A stretch of DNA of 64,000 nucleotides, from contig CACMQS010000004.1 in assembly GCA_902615845.1 (NCBI GenBank), forward strand, positions 1 through 64,000. Direction: 5' to 3'. The DNA is from an uncultured Alphaproteobacteria bacterium (GTDB lineage Bacteria; Pseudomonadota; Alphaproteobacteria; HIMB59; GCA-002718135). Made by a program: the position numbers and the translations under genes. Positions 28,802 through 39,202 of this stretch are shown one piece after another (position 1 is the first letter of the stretch; every line of letters starts with the position of its first letter). The notes below the pieces were generated by a model. That model did not search any database, was not told the origin of the DNA, and saw only the letters and a program-made list of their open reading frames with translations.

Positions 28802-30160
28802 ATGAGCATTACATTTAATCAGTTAAAAAAACTAATAACAAAAAAAGAAATAGATACAGTTTTAGTTTGCGTATCAGATATGCAAGGTAGACTAAATGGT
28901 AAAAGAGTTACTGGAAAAGCTTTTATTGATTATGTCTTTAAAGAAACGCATATGTGCGATTATCTCTATACCGTCGATATGGATATGTTTACTGTACCCG
29001 GATATAAATCTTCTTCATGGGAAACGGGTTATGGTGATATGACTGTAATTCCAGATCTCAAAACGATAAAGATAGCAAATTGGTTAAATAAAACAGCTAT
29101 AGTAATATGTGATTGTTTAGACCATTCAGGAAAAAAACCACTTATTCATTCAACAAGACAGATATTAAAAGATGTTTTAGCTAAGGCGAACAAAATGGGA
29201 TTTCAATCTATGGTTGGTTCAGAATTAGAATTTTTTCTTTTTAATCAAACTTATGAAGAAATTCATAATAATAATTATACAAAACTTAAAGAGTCTTCTT
29301 GGTATATTGAAGATTATATGATTTTCCAAACTACGAAAGAAGAGGATGTGATGCAGGAATTAAGGAATTCTCTTCTAGATAGTGGAATTTATGTAGAATG
29401 TTCAAAGGGTGAAGCAGCTCCAGGACAAGAAGAAATCAATGTTGTTTTTTCTGATGCATTAAACATGGCTGACAATCATATTTTAATTAAAAATGCGACA
29501 AAAGAAATTGCTTACAAACATAACAAATCCGTAACCTTTATGGCTAAATATAACAAAGAAGTTTGTGGAAGTTCATGTCACATTCATAACTCTTTATTCG
29601 ATAAGAAAACAAAGAAAAATATTTTTTATAACCCGCAGGATAAATATGGAATGTCTGATATTTTTAAAAGTTATCTTGCGGGACAAATTAAATTATTACC
29701 AGATATTTCAATTTTTTTAGCACCAAATATTAATTCTTATAAAAGATTTCAAGATGGATCATTTGCTCCTACAAAATCTGTTTGGGGCATTGATAATCGT
29801 ACTGCTGGGTTTAGACTAGCTGGTCATGGATCATCCATAAGAATTGAATGTCGAGTTCCAGGAGCGGATGTTAATCCTTATCTTTCTTTTGCAGCTTTAG
29901 TTGGTGCTGGGTTATACGGTATTAGAAATAAACTTAAATTAGATAAACCTTATTCAGGGAATATATATGAGAAAAAAGTAAATGAAGTTCCTAAAACACT
30001 TAACGAAGCAATCCAACTTGCTAAAAAATCTAAATTTTTAAAAGAGATATTTCCACAAGATGTACTTGATCATTATATCCATGCTGCTGAATGGGAGCAA
30101 AAAGATTATGATGGTTCAGTTAATGATTGGCAATTACGAAGATATTTCGAACGAGGCTAA
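28802..30160 (+). CDS. Glutamine synthetase family protein (gamma-glutamylpolyamine synthetase / PuuA-like)
   Basis: GSELEFFLFN, CHIHNSLF, RFQDGSFAPTKSVWGIDNRTAGFRLAGHGSSIRIECRVPGADVNPYL. Confidence 0.87.
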   Translation: MSITFNQLKKLITKKEIDTVLVCVSDMQGRLNGKRVTGKAFIDYVFKETHMCDYLYTVDMDMFTVPGYKSSSWETGYGDMTVIPDLKTIKIANWLNKTAIVICDCLDHSGKKPLIHSTRQILKDVLAKANKMGFQSMVGSELEFFLFNQTYEEIHNNNYTKLKESSWYIEDYMIFQTTKEEDVMQELRNSLLDSGIYVECSKGEAAPGQEEINVVFSDALNMADNHILIKNATKEIAYKHNKSVTFMAKYNKEVCGSSCHIHNSLFDKKTKKNIFYNPQDKYGMSDIFKSYLAGQIKLLPDISIFLAPNINSYKRFQDGSFAPTKSVWGIDNRTAGFRLAGHGSSIRIECRVPGADVNPYLSFAALVGAGLYGIRNKLKLDKPYSGNIYEKKVNEVPKTLNEAIQLAKKSKFLKEIFPQDVLDHYIHAAEWEQKDYDGSVNDWQLRRYFERG

Positions 30161-30169
30161 TTTTACTAA

Positions 30170-31546
30170 ATGTTTGAGACTATTACTCCAATAGACAACT
30201 CCGTCTTAGTTAAAAGAGAATATGCAACAAAAGAAGATATTGAAAAAAGTCTCAGTAATTCCTATTCTGTAAGAGAGCATTGGAAAAATATATCTCTAGA
30301 AGAAAGAAAAAAGTCAGTTTTAAATTTTGTAGAAATATTTTTAAAAAATAAGGATGTTGCTAGTAATTTATGTAAGCAAATAGGCAGACCTATCGCACAG
30401 TGCCCAGGAGAGATGCGAGGTTTTGAAGAAAGAGCTCGTTATATGATTGAAAATGCTGATAGAGCACTATCAAGAGTTGTATCAATTAAAAATGATGAAT
30501 TTGATAATTATATAAACAAAGAACCACTAGGGACTATATTTGTAATTGCACCATGGAATTACCCTTTCAACACTTCTGTTAATTCAATTGTACCAAGTTT
30601 ACTTGCCGGTAATGCAGTTATATTAAAACATTCTTCTCAAACCCCACTCTGTGCTGAAGAATTATATGAGGCAGCTAAACAATCTTCATTACCTAAAAAT
30701 ATTTTTCAGTATTTACATTTAGATCATGATCAAACATCAAGAATAATTTCAGATTCAAGAATTAATCATGTTTTATTTACAGGTTCTGTAAGTGGTGGAA
30801 AACAAATAAAAAAATCTATAGGCACTAGATTTATTGGAGCCGGTCTAGAGTTAGGTGGAAAAGACCCTGCTTATGTTAGAGCTGATTGTGACTTAGATCA
30901 TGCTGTAGAAAATTTAGTTGATGGATCATACTTCAATTCTGGTCAATCTTGTTGTGGTATCGAAAGAATTTATATTGATAAAAAAATATACAATACATTT
31001 GTAGAAAAATTTAAAGATGTAACTGAGAAATATATTTTAGGAAATCCACTAGAGATGGAGACAAATTTAGGTCCAGTAGTGAAGCAATCTGCTGCAAATT
31101 ATATTAGATCTGAAGTTAACAACGCAATTAGTCAAGGTGGAAAGAATATTATAGATAACAAAAAATTTAATTTAGATGATGGTAATAATTGTTATGTAAG
31201 CCCAAGTGCACTTATTAATGTCGATCATTCGATGAAATATATGATGGAAGAAATATTTGGTCCTTCAGTTGGAATAATGAAAGTAGAAAATGAAAATGAA
31301 GCTTTATCTCTAATGAATGATAGTTCTTATGGATTAACAGCAAGTATTTGGACAAATGATAAGTCTTTTGCAGAAAATTTTGGAAAAAATGTTGAGACAG
31401 GAACTTTTTTTATGAATAGATGTGATTACTTAGATCCCGGCTTAGCATGGACCGGTGTAAAAGATACTGGAATTGGCGTTACTTTATCTGTTCTAGGATT
31501 TGATCATTTAACAAGAGCAAAAAGCTATCATATAAGAAATATTTAA
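30170..31546 (+). CDS. Aldehyde dehydrogenase family protein
   Basis: FVIAPWNYPFNTSVNSIVPSLLAGNAVILKHSSQTPL, LFTGSVSGGKQI, LELGGKDPAYV, NSGQSCCGIER. Confidence 0.88.
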   Translation: MFETITPIDNSVLVKREYATKEDIEKSLSNSYSVREHWKNISLEERKKSVLNFVEIFLKNKDVASNLCKQIGRPIAQCPGEMRGFEERARYMIENADRALSRVVSIKNDEFDNYINKEPLGTIFVIAPWNYPFNTSVNSIVPSLLAGNAVILKHSSQTPLCAEELYEAAKQSSLPKNIFQYLHLDHDQTSRIISDSRINHVLFTGSVSGGKQIKKSIGTRFIGAGLELGGKDPAYVRADCDLDHAVENLVDGSYFNSGQSCCGIERIYIDKKIYNTFVEKFKDVTEKYILGNPLEMETNLGPVVKQSAANYIRSEVNNAISQGGKNIIDNKKFNLDDGNNCYVSPSALINVDHSMKYMMEEIFGPSVGIMKVENENEALSLMNDSSYGLTASIWTNDKSFAENFGKNVETGTFFMNRCDYLDPGLAWTGVKDTGIGVTLSVLGFDHLTRAKSYHIRNI

Positions 31547-31550
31547 GATT

Positions 31551-32699
31551 ATGGAAAATATTAATTGGAATTATCCTACTACAATCTGGTTTGGTATTGA
31601 AAGAATAAAAGAAATACAAAAAGCCTGTGAAGAATTAAATATTCAAAAACCATTAATTGTTACTGATAATGGAATTTTAAAAACAAACATTATTAATAAG
31701 TTAAGTGATTGTTTAGATAAACAGGCAATTGTTTATAGTGATGTTAAATCAAATCCTACAGGTAAGAATGTTGAAGATGGTGTTAAAGCATTTAATGAAA
31801 ATAAACATGATGGAGTAATAGCTGTTGGTGGAGGCTCGGGTATGGATACAGGAAAGGCAATTGCATTCATGGCCAAGCAAGAAAGACCAATCTGGGATTT
31901 TGAAGATATTGGTGACTGGTGGACTAGAGCTAATGCAGATTCAATTTTTCCTATAATTGCTCTACCTACTACAGCTGGAACAGGTTCTGAAACTGGAAGA
32001 GCGTCAGTCTTTACAAACGAACAAACACAAGAAAAAAAAATAATTTTCCATCCAAAAATGCTTCCATCAATTGTTATCCTTGATCCAAATTTGACAATTC
32101 CACTTCCTGCAAATCTAACAGCCTTTACAGGAATGGATGCGCTTGCTCATTGCTTAGAAGCATATTTGTCGAATATTTTTCATCCTTATTCACAAGGTAT
32201 TGCATTAGAGGGCATTAGATTAGTAAAAAATAATCTTGTTCTTGCTTTTAATGATGGATCAAATCTAGAAGCTAGATCGCATATGCTAGCATCTTCATCT
32301 ATGGGCTCAATAGCTTTTCAAAAGGGTTTAGGCGCTATTCATTCTTTAAGTCATCCTGTTGGTGCAATTTATAATACACATCATGGATTAACTAATGCAG
32401 TTTTTATGCCATATGTTTTACAATATAATAAAAAAGGTATTGAAGAAAAAATTATTGATATTGCAAGATATATAAATTTAAAATCAGCAACATTTAATAA
32501 TTTTATGGATTGGATTTTAGAGCTTAGATCTAATTTAAATATTCCTCATACTTTAAGTGAAATAATTGATGATGACAAAAATTTAGAAAAAATGAGTTTA
32601 ATGGCTTTTAATGATCCTTCCACAAGTACAAATCCTATACCAGTTAATGCAGAAGATTTTTTAAAAATGTATATTAACGCCTTTAAAGGTGATTTATAA
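31551..32699 (+). CDS. Iron-containing alcohol dehydrogenase
   Basis: AVGGGSGMDTGKAIAF, LPTTAGTGSETGRASVF, GMDALAHCLEAYLS, GAIHSLSHPVGAIYNTHHGLTNA. Confidence 0.92.
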   Translation: MENINWNYPTTIWFGIERIKEIQKACEELNIQKPLIVTDNGILKTNIINKLSDCLDKQAIVYSDVKSNPTGKNVEDGVKAFNENKHDGVIAVGGGSGMDTGKAIAFMAKQERPIWDFEDIGDWWTRANADSIFPIIALPTTAGTGSETGRASVFTNEQTQEKKIIFHPKMLPSIVILDPNLTIPLPANLTAFTGMDALAHCLEAYLSNIFHPYSQGIALEGIRLVKNNLVLAFNDGSNLEARSHMLASSSMGSIAFQKGLGAIHSLSHPVGAIYNTHHGLTNAVFMPYVLQYNKKGIEEKIIDIARYINLKSATFNNFMDWILELRSNLNIPHTLSEIIDDDKNLEKMSLMAFNDPSTSTNPIPVNAEDFLKMYINAFKGDL

Positions 32700-32701
32700 A
32701 T

Positions 32702-34204
32702 TTATAGCGTTGCTCCAATTATCCAAGGATTGAATTCATCATCACCATAATCATTTATTTCACTCTTTGATTTTTCACCCGATGCAACTGAAATTATTTT
32801 ATCAAATATTTCTTTGCCAACTTCATTAACGCTTGCAACGTTATCCATAATAGTACCAGCATTGATGTCCATATCTTCACTAAGTTTATTATACATATTT
32901 GTATTTGTTGCTATTTTAATACTTGGAGTGGGTTTAAATCCAAAGCACGAACCTCGACCAGTAGTAAAACAAATAACATTAGCACCAGAAGCAACTTGAC
33001 CAGTTACAGATACAGGATCATAACCTGGAGAATTCATAAAGTTAAAACCTTTGGTTTTTACCTGTTCAGCATAATCGAGAACATCAACCATATTTCTATT
33101 TCCAGCTTTGGATACTGCACCTAATGACTTTTCCAGAATTGTAGTTAAACCTCCTTTTTTATTACCAGGACTTGGATTATTATCTAATGTGCTATCGTTG
33201 CTAGCAACATATTTTTTCCACCATTCAATTTGTTTATTTAGTTTTTCTATATTTTTTTCGTTTAATGATTTTTCAAATAATAAATGTTCGGCTCCATATA
33301 TTTCTGGAGTCTCTGATAGTAATGTTGTTCCACCATGATCAATAATCATATCTGAAGCAAAGCCTAGTGCAGGATTTGCAGTTATCCCAGAATACGAATC
33401 TGAACCACCACATTGCAAAGCAACTGTTAGTTCTGAAATGGGTATATTTGTTCTAGAAATACTATTAATTTCATTTAGTTGATTAATAATTTTTGAAGTT
33501 ACTTTCGTTATTATTTCATTTGTTCCACCTTCATCTTGAATATTCAAATATTCAATATTTCTTTTTTCCTGATCATTGTTGTACAAACTTATTTGGGCAC
33601 ATTCGCATCCAAGTCCAATAACAAAAACTTTTCCAAAATTAGGATGAATTTTAAAACCTTCAATAGTTCTGTTAAATACATTCATGGCATATCCAGAAGT
33701 ATTCATCCCACAACCTGATGAATGTTTTAAACAAACTGCCCCATCAATGTTATCAAAATTATTATCTTTTAAATAATTATTTATTTTATCAGATATTTTT
33801 TTAACAACTGTTGCTGAACAATTAACTGTACTAATTAAACCTATATAATTCCTAGTACCTGATGATCCATTATTCCTTTTAAAGCCTTTAAAGTATTCTG
33901 TTTTTTCACTTTTATTAATATCATTTCTAATATCTTTACGGATATATTCTCTTTTGAATTCACTATATCCCATATTATGGGAATGTACATGCTCACCAGG
34001 TTCTATATTTTTATTTGAGATTCCTATTATCTGACCATACTTAAAAATAAAATCACCACTTTTAATTTTTTTTAAAGAAATTTTATGGCCATAAGGAATA
34101 TTATTTATAGATTTAATTCCATAATTTATATTAATATTCTGAGGAATATCCATTGGAGCAATTCCAATATTATCTTTTTCATTTAATTTGATTATGTTAA
34201 ACAT
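32702..34204 (-). CDS. UxaA family hydrolyase (altronate/galactarate dehydratase-like, SAF + C-terminal domains)
   Basis: GEHVHSHNM, RNYIGLISTVNCSATVV, LKHSSGCGMNTSG, LQCGGSDSYSGITANPALGFASD, GRGSCFGFKPTPSIKIATN. Confidence 0.87.
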   Translation of the reverse strand: MFNIIKLNEKDNIGIAPMDIPQNININYGIKSINNIPYGHKISLKKIKSGDFIFKYGQIIGISNKNIEPGEHVHSHNMGYSEFKREYIRKDIRNDINKSEKTEYFKGFKRNNGSSGTRNYIGLISTVNCSATVVKKISDKINNYLKDNNFDNIDGAVCLKHSSGCGMNTSGYAMNVFNRTIEGFKIHPNFGKVFVIGLGCECAQISLYNNDQEKRNIEYLNIQDEGGTNEIITKVTSKIINQLNEINSISRTNIPISELTVALQCGGSDSYSGITANPALGFASDMIIDHGGTTLLSETPEIYGAEHLLFEKSLNEKNIEKLNKQIEWWKKYVASNDSTLDNNPSPGNKKGGLTTILEKSLGAVSKAGNRNMVDVLDYAEQVKTKGFNFMNSPGYDPVSVTGQVASGANVICFTTGRGSCFGFKPTPSIKIATNTNMYNKLSEDMDINAGTIMDNVASVNEVGKEIFDKIISVASGEKSKSEINDYGDDEFNPWIIGATL

Positions 34205-34232
34205 AACTTAGATTAATATATCATAAATAATC

Positions 34233-35003
34233 ATGAACGAAATCGCAACTTATCCATCACTAAAAGATAGAGTAGTGATTATTACAGGGGGTGCCTCAGG
34301 AATTGGGGAAAGTATTGTCGAACAATTTGCTTCTCAAAAATCAAAAGTTGCATTTTTAGATATAAATGATGAGTTAGGTAACGAGTTATCAAAAAAAATT
34401 AAAAACAAATATGATATTGATAGTCTATTTGTAAAATGTGATTTAAAAAATATAGAACAACTTAAAAGTTCATTAGAGAAAGTAAAAAAAGAAATTGGGC
34501 CAATTTCAATTCTGGTAAATAATGCAGCAAATGATGAGAGACATGATCTAGATAGTGTCACCCCTGAATATTGGGATGATAGAATGAATATTAATTTAAG
34601 ACATTATTTTTTTGCAACCCAAGCTGTCTATAAAGACATGAAAGATTTAGGAAAAGGTTCTGTTGTAAATATAGGTAGTTTTTCATGGATGATTTCTCAA
34701 GGCGGTATGCCTGGATATACCACTGCAAAATCTGCTATTATGGGATTAACAAGAACTTTAGCAAGAGATTTAGGTGTCTATAACATCAGAGTAAATTGTA
34801 TTGTTCCTGGTTGGATCATTACGGAGAGGCAAAAAAAATTATGGCTTACTCCAGAAATTAAAAAAACTCAACTTGAGAGACAATGTATTAAGAGAATGCT
34901 TATGCCTGAAGATATATCAAAGCCAGTTTTGTTTTTTGCATCCGATCAAAGTTCTGGTTGTACCGCACAAAATTATGTAATTGATGGTGGCATAGTTAAT
35001 TAA
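34233..35003 (+). CDS. SDR family oxidoreductase
   Basis: VVIITGGASGIGESIVEQF, LVNNAANDE, YTTAKSAIMGLTRTLARDLG. Confidence 0.92.
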   Translation: MNEIATYPSLKDRVVIITGGASGIGESIVEQFASQKSKVAFLDINDELGNELSKKIKNKYDIDSLFVKCDLKNIEQLKSSLEKVKKEIGPISILVNNAANDERHDLDSVTPEYWDDRMNINLRHYFFATQAVYKDMKDLGKGSVVNIGSFSWMISQGGMPGYTTAKSAIMGLTRTLARDLGVYNIRVNCIVPGWIITERQKKLWLTPEIKKTQLERQCIKRMLMPEDISKPVLFFASDQSSGCTAQNYVIDGGIVN

Positions 35004-36190
35004 TGAAAAAAAAATCCAAAATTGCTTTTGGTAGATTAGACTTACTTAGAAATGATACTTTAAATAATAAAAATAAAATTAGAATTGGTTTTATTGGTGG
35101 AGGTCCTAATTCATTTATTGGATACACTCATAGGTTATCAGCAAGATTTGATAATAAATTTGAATTTGTTGCTGGAATATTTTCAAAAGATAAAAAAAAA
35201 TCTAAATCTTTTGGTTCTTCATTAGGATTAGCTGATGATCGTTGTTACAGTGATTATAAGTCTATGGCATCCGCTGAGTCAAAAAGAAATGATGGTATTC
35301 AAGCGCTTGGAATAATGACTCCATCGGGTGATCATTATAAGATAGCAAAAGTATTTATTGAAAAAGGAATACATATTATTTGTGACAAGCCTTTAACCGC
35401 AACGGTTGAGGATGCTGTTAAATTAAAAAAAGTAATTTTAAAAAATAAAATTGTATTTGCATTAACACACAATTACTCAAGCTATCCAATGCTACGAGAG
35501 GCAAAAAATATTATTTCAAATCATAAATTAGGAAAAATCAATTTAATAAATGTTGAGTACCCCCAAGGTTATACAGTCGGAGTAAAAAAGAAAGATGAAA
35601 AGAGAACATTAAAATGGAGACTAGATAAAAAACAATCTGGGCCCTCAATGATATTATCTGAAATTGGAACTCACGCGTATCATTTGTTGAGATATGTGAC
35701 TGGATTAGAAGCAAATGAAATATCAGCAGAAGTAAATTCATTATCCTCAGAAATTTCAGTTGATGATAATGCTTTTGTATTATTAAGAATGCAAAATAAG
35801 GCAAGAGGTATAATCTGGGTATCGTCTGCTGCTACTGGTGGAGAAAATGGTCTAAAAATTAGAGTGTATGGAACAAAAGGTTCAATAGAATGGTTACAGG
35901 ATGATCCAAATAATCTAAAGTTTACAGAACTAGATAAACCAATGAAAGTTATAACAAGAGCAAGTAAATTTGTATCTAAATTTTCACTAACATCTTCAAG
36001 AATTGCTGCTGGTCACCCAGAAGGTTTTTTTGAAGCTTTTGCAAATATTTATTCAGAATTTGCTGATCAGATTCATAATAAAAATAAAAAATATTCATTT
36101 CCAACAATTGATGATGGTGTCGCTGGTATTAAATTTATTTATGCAGCAAAAAAATCTTCTAATTTAAATTCAAAGTGGATAAAAATCTAA
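35003..36190 (+). CDS. Gfo/Idh/MocA family oxidoreductase
   Basis: IRIGFIGGGPNSFIGYTHR, IHIICDKPLTATVEDAVKL. Confidence 0.88.
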   Translation: MKKKSKIAFGRLDLLRNDTLNNKNKIRIGFIGGGPNSFIGYTHRLSARFDNKFEFVAGIFSKDKKKSKSFGSSLGLADDRCYSDYKSMASAESKRNDGIQALGIMTPSGDHYKIAKVFIEKGIHIICDKPLTATVEDAVKLKKVILKNKIVFALTHNYSSYPMLREAKNIISNHKLGKINLINVEYPQGYTVGVKKKDEKRTLKWRLDKKQSGPSMILSEIGTHAYHLLRYVTGLEANEISAEVNSLSSEISVDDNAFVLLRMQNKARGIIWVSSAATGGENGLKIRVYGTKGSIEWLQDDPNNLKFTELDKPMKVITRASKFVSKFSLTSSRIAAGHPEGFFEAFANIYSEFADQIHNKNKKYSFPTIDDGVAGIKFIYAAKKSSNLNSKWIKI

Positions 36191-36191
36191 A

Positions 36192-37193
36192 ATGATTAAT
36201 TTTACCTTATTAGGAACAGGAAGAATTGGGAAATTACATGCGTCAATCATAAATGATCATCCAGAAGCGAGCCTCAAATATGTTTATGACATTGATACAA
36301 GCTCTGCTAAAAAAATTGCAAAAAAATATAGTTGTGAAATTGCAAAGACTGCAAAGGATGCAATTTCTTCAGATCAAATAAATGCTATTTTAATTGCTTC
36401 TGCCACACCGACTCATACAGATTATATTTCTCTAGGAGCAGAATTTAATAAAGCTATATTATGTGAAAAGCCAATTGATTTAGATATAAATAAAGTAAAT
36501 AAATGTTGGCAAAAAATTAAAAAATATAAACCAACTATACAAATTGGTTTTAATCGTAGATTTGATCCTAATCATAATAAAGTACAAAGTGAGGTTCTAT
36601 CAGGAAAGATTGGTAAAATTGAAATGATTGTAATCACAAGTAGAGATCCTTCTCCACCAGGTATTGATTATTTAAAACAATCGGGTGGAATTTTTAGAGA
36701 TTGTTCAATACATGATTTTGATTTGGCACGATTTATTCTTAATAATGATCCAATTGTAGAAGTTTTTGCACAAGGTTCTATAAATGTCTCAAATGATTTT
36801 AAGGTTACCAATGATTATGACACCACTATGTGTTTTATGAAATCAAAAAAAGGGGTTTTAGTTCATATAAATAATTCAAGAAGAGCCGTCTATGGTTATG
36901 ATCAAAGACTCGAAGTATTTGGAAGTAATGGAATGTTAATTTCTGATAATGTTCCAAATAATGATATCAATTACTATAATCAAAATTTATCGTTTGCAAA
37001 AAAACCTATTAAAAATTTTTTTATTGAAAGATACAAAGACGCTTATCAAATACAATTAGATCAATTCATTAAATCAATAAAAAATAAAAAAAATACATCA
37101 GTCACTTTTGAGGATGGAAAGAATGCTTTAATTCTTGCTAATTCAGCTACTAAATCAGTAAAATTAAATAAAGTTGTAAAACCAAAATTTTAG
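36192..37193 (+). CDS. Gfo/Idh/MocA family oxidoreductase (inositol 2-dehydrogenase-like)
   Basis: FTLLGTGRIGKLHASII, AILCEKPIDLD, IQIGFNRRFDPNH, SGGIFRDCSIHDFDLARFIL. Confidence 0.88.
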   Translation: MINFTLLGTGRIGKLHASIINDHPEASLKYVYDIDTSSAKKIAKKYSCEIAKTAKDAISSDQINAILIASATPTHTDYISLGAEFNKAILCEKPIDLDINKVNKCWQKIKKYKPTIQIGFNRRFDPNHNKVQSEVLSGKIGKIEMIVITSRDPSPPGIDYLKQSGGIFRDCSIHDFDLARFILNNDPIVEVFAQGSINVSNDFKVTNDYDTTMCFMKSKKGVLVHINNSRRAVYGYDQRLEVFGSNGMLISDNVPNNDINYYNQNLSFAKKPIKNFFIERYKDAYQIQLDQFIKSIKNKKNTSVTFEDGKNALILANSATKSVKLNKVVKPKF

Positions 37194-37208
37194 TTATAGA
37201 TTAATTTT

Positions 37209-38039
37209 ATGAATGAGCAATTTAAAGATAAGGTCATTATAGTTACAGGTAGTACACAAGGTAGTGGCGCTGAAACAGCAAGATTATTAGCTAGCAGAGG
37301 TGCGAAAGCAATTACAATTTGTGGGAGGCAAGAAAATAAAGGTCTTGAAGTTAAAAATCAGATTGAAAAATTAGGCACTGAGTGTTTGTATATAAATGCA
37401 GACCTTAAAAATGTTGATGATTGCAAAAAAATTGTTTTAGAGACTGATAAAAAATTTGGAACAATAAATTCTTTAATTAATGTTGCAGGATACACAGAAA
37501 GAGGAACAATTCTAAGTGCTACTCTAGAAAATTATGAAAATAATTATAATATTAATACCCGTGCACCTTTCATATTAATGCAAGAGACAATTAAAATAAT
37601 GATTAGAGATAAGAACAAAGGAACAATTGCAAATGTATTATCTATGGCAATGTATAGTGGTATGCCATTTATTGTTGCTTATAGTGGTTCAAAAGCTGCT
37701 TTAGCTACAATGACAAAAAATATTGCAAATTCTGTCGCTAGTTATCAAATAAGAGTAAATGCCTTAAATATTGGATGGACAGACACTCCTGCTGAACATG
37801 ATATTCAAACAAGAGTTCATAAAAAAAATACTAATTGGTTGCAAGATGAAGAAAAAAAAGTTCCTTTTAACAGATTGATTAAGCCTATCGATGTAGCAAA
37901 GGGATTAGCTTTTATGTGCTCAGAAGAATCTGGATTAATGACAGGTAGTGTAATTGATTTTGATCAAACAGTACATGGCTGGCATTCTTATTCAGCATAT
38001 GAAACTAGAGTTTTGGATGATTCTCTACTCGGAGAATAA
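37209..38039 (+). CDS. SDR family oxidoreductase
   Basis: VIIVTGSTQGSGAETARLLASRGAK, LINVAGYTERG, YSGSKAALATMTKNIA. Confidence 0.9.
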   Translation: MNEQFKDKVIIVTGSTQGSGAETARLLASRGAKAITICGRQENKGLEVKNQIEKLGTECLYINADLKNVDDCKKIVLETDKKFGTINSLINVAGYTERGTILSATLENYENNYNINTRAPFILMQETIKIMIRDKNKGTIANVLSMAMYSGMPFIVAYSGSKAALATMTKNIANSVASYQIRVNALNIGWTDTPAEHDIQTRVHKKNTNWLQDEEKKVPFNRLIKPIDVAKGLAFMCSEESGLMTGSVIDFDQTVHGWHSYSAYETRVLDDSLLGE

Positions 38040-38125
38040 TTAATCATTTATTTCTCAACCATTTTTTAATTTTTAACTATAATTTATAATTTACACATAT
38101 TTAAATATTAATTAATAAAATAAAA

Positions 38126-39202
38126 ATGGGAAAAAAAATAATTTCTATTAATGAAGGAAAATTATCAGAGTTTAAACTGCATAGTATTTGGCTTCGTGAA
38201 AGATTAAATGGGAGTGAATTTGTAGACCAAAATAATTTACAACGTTTATATGAACCAAGCCTCTTAGATGATAATCTATTTATAAATTTTCATAATGTTA
38301 ACGAAAATATATTAAATGTTGAATTTAGTGATGGAGCAAAAGGATCTTTTAATATCGATGATCTTTATAATGAAATCAATAATATTGATGTCATACCTGA
38401 AAAAAAAATATGGAATGTCAGTGAACAAAATTTAGAAATTTTTGATAATAATAAAATCTTTGAGAATAAAAAGGAACTTATCAACATGCTTAAAGTATTT
38501 TATCAATATGGTTATGTAATAATCAAAAATACAAAAGCAGAAGAAGATGAAGTTATAAATTTTGCTGAAAAATTAGGCCCGGTTCGAGCAACAAATTTTG
38601 GAAAATTATTTAACGTTGTCTCAAAACCAAATCCAAATGATCTTGCCTATACTGCATTAGAGTTAACTTCGCATTCAGATAACCCATATAGAAGGCCCGT
38701 TCCTGGAATTCAATTACTTCATTGTATTGCTAATGAATCTACAGGAGGAGACTCAAGTTTAGTTGATGGTTTTAGTGTTGCAAATTTTTTAAAACATAAC
38801 CAACCTGAATATTATAAAGTATTAACTGAAACTAATGTTACTTTTAAATTTACAGATATTGATACTATTTTAGTTGATGAAGCAAAATTAATTGAACTAG
38901 ATCATAATAATAACTTTAGACAAATACGATTTAGTGGAAGACTTGATTATGTTCCATTATTAGAGGAAAATAATCTTGATCTCTTTTATAAGGCTAGAAA
39001 ATATATGTTCAAACTTTGTAACTCTGATGATTTCAAAATTAAATTTAGATTATCTAAAGGAATGATTGCAATGTTTGATAACCTGAGATTATTACATGGA
39101 AGAACTAAATTTGACCCAAATACCGGTTTTAGACATCTACAAGGATGTTATATTGATCATGATGTCACTGAGGGTAAGCTTAGAAGGTTATTAAAACCTT
39201 AA
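38126..39202 (+). CDS. TauD/TfdA family Fe(II)/2OG dioxygenase, gamma-butyrobetaine hydroxylase-like
   Basis: HSIWLRERLNG N-terminal domain; LTSHSDNPYRRPVPGIQLLHCIANESTGGDSSLVDGF; distal FDNLRLLHGRTKF. Confidence 0.85.
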   Translation: MGKKIISINEGKLSEFKLHSIWLRERLNGSEFVDQNNLQRLYEPSLLDDNLFINFHNVNENILNVEFSDGAKGSFNIDDLYNEINNIDVIPEKKIWNVSEQNLEIFDNNKIFENKKELINMLKVFYQYGYVIIKNTKAEEDEVINFAEKLGPVRATNFGKLFNVVSKPNPNDLAYTALELTSHSDNPYRRPVPGIQLLHCIANESTGGDSSLVDGFSVANFLKHNQPEYYKVLTETNVTFKFTDIDTILVDEAKLIELDHNNNFRQIRFSGRLDYVPLLEENNLDLFYKARKYMFKLCNSDDFKIKFRLSKGMIAMFDNLRLLHGRTKFDPNTGFRHLQGCYIDHDVTEGKLRRLLKP

